64,000 nucleotides of DNA from Trichoplusia ni. Taxonomy: Eukaryota; Arthropoda; Insecta; Lepidoptera; Noctuidae. The stretch's first letter is position 1; each line of letters starts with the position of its first letter. The notes under the pieces were generated by a model, which saw nothing but the letters and a program-made list of their open reading frames with translations, had not been told where the DNA came from and did not search any database. This document shows, piece after piece, positions 11,601 to 20,600 of the stretch. The position numbers and the translations under genes are program-made. Location: assembly GCF_003590095.1 (NCBI RefSeq), contig NC_039501.1, positions 4,309,673-4,373,672 on the forward strand. The letters are read 5' to 3'.

Positions 11601-14600
11601 TATACGAGACATTATGCGCAATATCAGCGCTAGGTATTGGGCTTTTAATAGTTTTTTTTTTAAACAACTTTCTCCGCTCTAAAGAGTTCAAGTCTCATGC
11701 ACATGGCATCTAGACTTAGAACAAATATTCGTAGGTAACATAAATGCTTATCCTACGCGGGGATTGCACCCTCGACATGTCGCATTACTATAAAATTTAT
11801 ATTTTTACTCGTATTCTATCAAATTACGCCCATGATCTAAGCAGAATTCGCGAAATCAAAACCAATTTGACAATAACGTAACTGGGAAAGAACGATCCGG
11901 AAATATCCTATTATTGTTACAAATGATACCAGCAATGTATGCGAAAACGAATAACAACAAAGCGTATGAAATGTGACTGACAATGACTCAGTGGGTGTTA
12001 CGTCTAGTCCTATGTATGTCACTCCTTATCGGGCGCATGCCTAATTAATGTTCTATTTACATTCCTCTTATATAGCACACGCATGACGTTCAAAATGCGC
12101 GATTCGTACTTGATTTTAGGTTTTTAGGTAATCGCGTAAACTCTGGGAAATAATCAGCATTTGGTTGGGTTATTATTTCTATTTTGACAATTTATTTGCC
12201 TCAAAAGATCTCTGATTTTGTTTAAATATTCCTTCTTAGGCTTATTTAAATAGGTGCAATATCATGCCGAACTTCGGATATGTTACACGGGAGTAAGGTT
12301 TAGTCAGTAAGTGTCTGACACTACCTACTTTCTCCCCTAGGAGGTGGGTGTCCATTAGGATTCCCAGTACTGGAAAAAAGGCCTATTTATAGATATGAAA
12401 TGTCGATTCCAGCAAGTTCGAAGGGAAATACTCTAAAGATGATAATGTCCTTCCCACAAAATGAATCAAATATTACGAGTTGTAAAGATCATATAACATG
12501 TTACTTATGTAATAAAATCTTAGTACAAAGTCACATAGGGCTTAGTCTGTAAATATTAATATGGTTTTATAATAAGTTTTAAAATTTCGGTTTAGGTCAT
12601 CAAGCATAATAAAAGACACTAGGTTAATATGGAGTTATACCATCCGAACAAGCAAATTAACAAACTCTTCCGCTGGATACTGTGGGTAAAAATATCAATC
12701 AGACAAAGTCACACGGAACAGCTAGTGCGATATCCTTATAAAGTCAGATTGTACTTGCTTTTTATTGAATTGACGTACGCTATACGGCTGTATCGCGTGT
12801 CGAAACGCCTAAAACATTCGCTTTGGAAATGCATGTCAATGGTTTAATCATTCAAACCTTTATTTTATTTGTAAACAACCATATATTATTGTATGATGTT
12901 ATTCTATTCGCTCGCATGATAATTCAAACAGCTTTGTTCTCGACTTAACAAATCAATTAAATTCCGAATCACGACGGCACATTAAAACAACTAAGAATTC
13001 TTTCCTTACAAACAATTTTCTTTCCTCGACATTCTATTATTAAAATATTTTGCCTTTACTAAATAAAATTAACATTTGCCAACTTTCTCTGATACGAATA
13101 CGGATTGAGATAACATATAACCATGTTAATTGTATGGACTATCATACAACGCGTCCGTATTGTTTACAAACCTTATCACTTCTATTAGGAAATACGATTG
13201 CGTCACCACTGAATCAGTACTTTGTTGCAGAGTCGACGCATCGCATGTCATCAACAAATGTCGTCATACGAATATGGTGTCATCTCCTACATCCGAATGA
13301 TGATGGCTCAAAATTACCCCAGGACACTGTCATACAAACGTGGGGAGTTTATTTTAGCGGCCTCAGGTATATTGGAGCCAATCTCGCTTCAAATTTCACA
13401 TCAGACTGCTTCAAAAGCAACACCTTAGTGTTCCAAATGCATGGAGGATATTTCTGTTCATACAAAAGCCTGAAACTAGACGTTATCCCTCCAGAAAACG
13501 AAATAGAACACGGATCATTATCCTCAGACTCATCAGAAAGGACCAATCTCTCTAAAATCACTTTAGAAGCTAAACATATATTGAGCAACAAGTTAGTTAA
13601 AGAATCAAGGTCTATATCTCCTAGTAAATATTCGAAAAAGTCTGATAAAGAGTATTCTAAAAGTCATAGTCCAGTAGAAAGAGGATTTCAGCAGAATTTT
13701 CCAACTCTTCGATCGTCAGCCAGTTTGAACATCGGGCAAAGTCAAAGAGATTACAGACGGAGAGACCCAGCTCCTGAATATGGTAAAGGCGACCCGAACC
13801 ACATTTACGAGCATTCTCCCGAAAACTTAGACGTAAAAGAGTTCACTACAAGCTCAAACTGTGATAAAATGTGTAAAAATTCGTCACAAGAAGATATATC
13901 GTGTAATGTAGATTTAAGTGAAACTGCCGAAAGTTACGATTGAGAAATGAGTCTGACGGTGTTCCTAAATACAGATACATGGCTCTTAATTTCTTGAAGT
14001 CCGAGATCAGGCCTAGTTACAACGCAACTAAACTACAACAGTTGCATTTACTTCAATATTCGATTAAGAAGAGGCAGGAAGCTGTGCAAGAAATAAAGGA
14101 GAGAATATACAAAAAGTCTGCAGTGACCAATGATGATTGGCCCCAGAGTGACGACTTGGGGGACGCCAGATTGAAGTTTAAGAGTAGATCTCAAAGGAAT
14201 TTGTTCTCGCCGGACGACAGTGATAGTTTAAGTAAAGACAAATCGTCGTCACAAAGTGATTTGAGTGCTAAAAACGGGCGGGTTAAAGAAAGGCCTCCCG
14301 TCTCAAATGGACCAAGATTGACTCTCAAATTGAATGATCTCTTATCTTTTAAGGTTAGTAGATGAAACAAATATATCTTTATTATTGGTCATTTAGCGGT
14401 GGTAGGCCAAAGATGGGGCGACAAGGGGAATTTTTGTACAAAATTTAGTTTTAACTTTGTCTATAAGTACGATCAACATGTATAGAAAAGACATTTAGGT
14501 CGAATTCTAGTCCAACCAAATGGTATTCGTCAAAATTCTCAGCATCCTATTGGTATTTCAAAACTTTTGGGTAAGTACCATTTTCAGATTATGAGACAAT

Positions 14601-17600
14601 CTCGATGCAAAATTGATGGTCACCCACCATGCCTAATTCCAAGGCAGTCATAACTTAAACCTTGATCTAACTTCCAAGTGCTTCTTCACACCATAATAAC
14701 TCCAATTCCCATTCCAGGCTAAGCCCTCGCCGTTCCAAAGGGCAGAACACGTAAGACTAACAAAACAGCTGGAGATATTGAGGTTCAAGCGCATAATACT
14801 ATCAGATGAGAGAGATAGCAAGCTGACGAATATAAGGAAACTGAAAGAGAGGCGAGCTAAGCTGTTTGAAGAGAATCAAGATGTCGGTGAGTGTAAGGAT
14901 GATTTTGTTGAGGTATTTGGGTATAAAGCTTGGGGAAATATTGGAAGCAAACTACGGGATTGAAGTCTGTATTTGTTTTGTATTTAAACGTCTTAACTTC
15001 AATAAGCCCTCGATTTTCGGAAGGCTTTTCAATTGATCTTGTTGTAAACTATACGTACACGTACGATGTGAGCACGAATGTGCTTGTTTGACACGAGACT
15101 ATTCACAACCTTCCAGAAACTCGAGGAAGCGATGGCTATTTTCTGCACAGGAAAATTTGTGTTCGACTGGGTTATTTGAACACGAATGCTATCATATAAA
15201 TGTATATACACACTGTATGCGTTTTGTGCCTGTCCTTGGTGTTATGGAACTTCAAAAAAAATATTTTTTTAACTTGCGTGGGGATCTCGTTTTGCCTTGG
15301 GGGGGGGGGGGGGCAAAATTAGGGGTGTTGTAAGTGTCTGTCAGTCGTTTGTCTCTCTATCTGTTTGTCTCTCTGTCTAGCAGTCTGTTTCTAATCTGCC
15401 TCTCTGTCTATTGCTCCCGAACGGATTGACCGATTTCAATTTATTTTGTTCTAAAAGGTGAATTATGTGCGAATGTCCTTTCACACGTTCGATAAACATC
15501 AGCAAAACCTATTATAGGTTGTAGGTGAAATTTCTTACCTTCGGGGTTTTTTTTTATCTTAATATCGTATTATCTTGTTTTGTGTATCTCAGGTTAATTT
15601 TACCCCAGGTACTACAGGTACGGTAATATTTATCTCAGGTACGGAACTAATGCAGAGCTACCACTCGCTGTCGCGGCGCAGCGAGGTGGTCCGCGAGACC
15701 CGCGCGTCGTGCGCGGCGCTGCGCGAGCTGGCGGCCGCCGCGCACCGCGCGCTCGCCGCGCACCGGACCCAGCTGCTCAAGCAGCTGCATCAGCTGTTCT
15801 ATATACACACGGTATGATACACACATGATCATCGGCCTAGCATTTTTCCCGACTATATGGGCTCGGCTGCCAGTCTAACCAGATTCAGTAATAGTGGCAT
15901 TAATGTCATCATCATTGTAGCGCCACGCTGTATATTACTGACTGATATACACATTGACTGTACGGATAGCCGAGTGGTTGAGGTCACCACGCCAAACCAA
16001 CTGCACGCGACGTGTCGTGGTTTCGATCCTCACATAAGACAAGTATTTATGTGATCCACGAATATTTACTTGCTCTGAATCTTGTGCAGTGCGTTAGTTC
16101 TCTCTCTAGAGGACTGAATTTATGAGGAGTCGTGGAATTGAATTACAAGAAGAGTAGTATACTATCACTATGTCAATGAAACTGAATAGACGAATAATTT
16201 ATATCTCGAGAATAAAAAAAATAACCTAATAGTGCTGCAACTTCAGAAACCAAAACTTTTTATTCTCTAACAGACGGATGCCAACACCTGGACGATCTTG
16301 GACGTGCCCTCCCAGTTTGCGGAGACGAGTACCCCCGGGGTTCGAACCCCGTAGCAGACTCTGTGGCTGCCGGCTTCGTGGCCCAAGCTACCTGCCTCGC
16401 TGCAGCCCTATTGAACCAGCCCCTGCGATATAAAATCACGCTGTTGGGATCCGCCAGCAAGATCCTTGATGTAACACCTGATTTGCCTGACCCTAAGTAA
16501 GTTGGTTTTTGACTGCTTTGTCTTTTGTTAAGAATTTAAATTAGCTGCCAATAATAGCTAATTGTTAGGGGTTAGTTAAACAGTTGAGATCATGAGAAGT
16601 TTAAACTTTTAAAAGGAAAAAATAAAGAAGTTATTATATTGGTGCAGATAAAAACAGAAACAATACTGTTATATGTTGAAACAGGACTGAGAAATTGGCA
16701 CGAAAAATAGGAGGCCTGAGCCCAGCAATGGGTGGACGATGATGATATATATCTCTTCAAGCGCCTGTTTCTCATTGAAAACATTATTTGTAAAAAAAGT
16801 TTGTAAAGTTAGGTAATTTAACGGGAACTTAAATGGCGGGAGTGAAACAGGCTCTAATAGTTTCACGAGTCCTATGCACTCGACTGATCACAAGTTCATT
16901 TTTCAGCATACCCCTGTTCCCTCGCGGCGGTGACACAACGCTGTTCAGATACGCTCTCTTCCTTTTAAACAAGTGTATCGGTCAGCTTATCGTCGGGCGC
17001 GGTTTGCCACTATCAGACATACGACCGACGTTAGCCAACCTACAGAGGCTGCTAACTGCACCGCCTAATATGTAAGTTATTTTAAAGTTTTATCAATCTG
17101 CTGCTATTAACAGTTCAGCTTCTGGGTTGAGGAGGTCAGATATCCAGTCGCTCCTTGTAAAAGACTGATACTTAGCTGCATCTAGTTAAACTGAAAGCCC
17201 CCCCGACCAGTTGAAAGGATAGGATGATGTTGAAAACGCGAATTAAAAAAAATACCATTTGAGAATCAGTTCACAGTAAAATATTATTAATTATATTTAT
17301 ATTGGCAACGATGTAGCATAGCGGCATTACAAAATTGTATATGTAAGAAGACAATATTTGTCGGCACTATGAGAGAAAAGTTTCACGATTAATGGATTTA
17401 ACTTAAATTAAACTAAAGAAGAAGTTCTAAGAACACAAATAAAATCTTTTAGCCGACAAAATATCCAACTTTTGCCATACTAAATTGAACCTTATCACAT
17501 AGGTCGGACACCACAAAGTTGTATGGAACATACCGATGGCTGGTGGACAGTCAATGTCCTCGCACTCAGTCGCTGAGGAGTCTTGTCGCGTCCGAAAGGT

Positions 17601-20600
17601 GCAAATTCAGGCCGTTTAATAGGTTCAAGGTATGTATCATTTTTGTCTGGATAGCGAGTAAAGTTGATGACTAAAGTTAGGCTTAGTATAACAGAATCTG
17701 CTCAAACGAAAGTCGAGTAAAACCTCTAGTGGTGAAAAACTTAAAATTACCTTTAAAAGATCTGCTTATGTGCCTTTCGTGAAATCATCAATCATGAAAT
17801 AATTGTCGACATAAAATAACATTAGAATCACAATATTTTAAATGTTTTTTACTTCCAAACGGCTGGCCTGGTTTCGATGAAATTTCATATGGAGGTCAAC
17901 TGAGATTAACACAAAGGCTCATTTTATCCGACTAAGGCCCGGTTTCACCAACATAGTATAAGTCTTAGTACAAGAATAAATCGTTAATTACTCTCGAGTA
18001 TATCCATTTTACGTTTCACCAACATTTAAACTAATGATAAAACCTCTATACTAGAATAAGGTCATATACCGCCAATTTCGGTCATATAAGCTGCTAATCT
18101 TTGGTTAGAAGTGTCACTGTCAAGTCAGTTCATCGCATTTAAAAAATGGCGCGCCGTTTGTATGCATTAATAAATGAAACCGATAGCGAAGATGATGATT
18201 ATTTTTGTCCTCGTCCACGGTGGTTTAAGGAAAGGGCTAATTATTTTGAAGAGTACGACGAACACGATTTTGTGATAAGATTTCGCTTATCCAAGGAGGC
18301 AACATTAAGTTTACTGGCAAAAATCGAGCACCGCTTGGAGTATACATCAGATAGGTGAGTTTTCTTAATAATAGCATGTTATTTATGTAATTTATGCAAA
18401 TTTTATTTAAAAAAGGTGCCTTCTTCTATGTAAAAAGTGGAAATTAATTCTAGCACTTGTTCGTTTTGTTTCAGAAATAAGCCAATATCGCCTGTCAATC
18501 AATTATTAGCTACATTAAGATTTTACGCAACAAATAATACCCAAATGAGCATTGGTGACTTTGTCGGTATCAGTACACCAACGTCACACAGAGTTATTCA
18601 CCAAGTCAGTGCAGCAATAGCATCGTTGCACAAAGAGTATATCCGATTTCCAACAACACGCGAGGAAATACGAAAAGAACAGGATTCATTCTTTCAAATC
18701 GCTAGATTTCCGCGAGTCATTGGTGCAATGGATTGTACTCATGTCCGTATATCCTCACCAGGTGGAGATCATGCAGAACTATATCGCAACAGAAAGGGCT
18801 ACTTTTCCATCAACGTGCAAACTATTTGCAATGCAAACTTGGAGATCACTGATATAGTAGCCCGGTGGCCAGGTTCATCTCACGACAGCACTATATTCAA
18901 TAATAGTTGCATAAAAAGTAAGTTTGAAACTGGCCAGTATGGCAATGCTTTGCTGTTAGTAGATGGTGGGTATGCTTCCACTTCGTACATGATGACGCCT
19001 TTAGAGAACCCTAGGACTCCAGTGGAACAACTCTATAACGAGTCACAAATACGGACTCGTAATCCTGTTGAAAGGTCATACGGGATCTGGAAGAAACGGT
19101 TTCCTGCAATGGCCTTAGGGCTTCGCACTAAGCTGGACAAGTCTTTGACTATTATTGTAGCCACTGCCGTGTTGCATAATATGTTGATGCAACGAGGTGA
19201 AGTCAATCCCATTGATGATCCCGCACTACAACTTCCAGCTCCATGGGATGAACTTTTACACCATGGTCAGATAACTCAGCAACCACAACATCCACAACAA
19301 TACATCAGGCCCAATTCAGTGCGAGATGCTATCATTAATAATTATTTTCAAAGTATATTGTAACCAATAAAACAAATTTTATAAGCAATAAATATTTATT
19401 TGCGTTTTTTTTGTCTCAACTCTAAAAGTAGCAAACTAGTTTTAATTTTTTCTTGTTTTAAAATTTCTTGTTGTATATCCATTTGGATTTCAAACAATTT
19501 TTTAGCTTCTTCTCTCTCATTAGCTGCATGCTCGATTTGGACATTAATAGCCTTCCCCTTCAACTCCTGCAAGTTTTCAAGAGAGGCTCTCGTAAGTTGC
19601 GGCCGCCTTTTCGACATCCATTCAAGTCGTTTTCCTGAATAAGGCCTTTTTTTGCCTGAAGGTTTCAATTGTTCTGAAACAGGCGTTTTTAGACAGTTTG
19701 GAGTGTAATCGCCCCAATCCTAAAAAAGATACATAATATGTAAAGCAACCGTAAACATGGAAATACAGTACACATATGAAGAAACAGGTAATTTACTAAA
19801 ATTAAGGAACATTTTTGTTTAATATTTTTGAATCTATGATGTAAAAAGTGTGCAACTTTACCACATTATTCATGGTTTCATTAGTATCAACGTGGTGTGT
19901 TGACTTAGTCTGAACCTCAGGGCCAGGAATTGTATGTAATAATTCGTCTGAAAAAATATATAATAGAAGATCATCGTGCAAAGACACAATACATTGAGTT
20001 TAAACTTTCGTGAGACATTATCATACTATTCAAAGCTTAAGGCTGTTACTTTTATTTATTAGGTATGAATTGATATCTGACAAACCCTTTTTATGTGCCT
20101 CTGCTGAAAATGATTCCGTGATATTTTCTGTAACGTTTACATTATCTTTATCATACGGATTATGTAGACCTACAGCACTTGGCGTTATAAGACCCAGGAT
20201 CCTCTCTTGAAGAGGATCATCAATCTTCGGCCTTGATGGTCCACCACCTAAGAAAAAACAAGTTTTTGTAGATTTATAGATACAATTGCCATAAAAATTT
20301 TGTAACATACACTTACCGGTTTTAATTAAATGCATCCTCTTAAAAGATGCTTCTTTTTTGGTAGCTTTTTTTAAACTTTCCCACTGGGATTTCAAATTTT
20401 CGGCAGTACGGTGGGAAAGCGTTGTCTGCGAATTATATTTATTGGATATTGTCGTCCATTCCGCAAGTTTTTGCTTCATTGAAACCCCGTCGGTTCTTTT
20501 ATTTTCTATGACATGAAAATGCTCAGTAACTAGATCTACCAGCTGCGTCTTTTCTGATGCCATCCAATTAGCAGATCGCTTTCTCTTATAATTTGCCATT

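Larger units (their letters stand above)
10624..13230 (+). other. UVRAG intron 2
   Basis: GTACCT...TTTGTTGCAG. It contains minus-strand SINEs at 10800-10912 and 11676-11790 and a repeat fragment at about 12290-12375 (GTCAGTAAGTGTCTGACACT, reverse of the family at 28060-28270). The 72-codon ORF at 12629-12847 looks like chance. Confidence 0.65.

Noticed and set aside
12629..12847. 72-codon ORF in UVRAG intron 2
   Set aside because: No domain, no splice context, composition like the surrounding intron.
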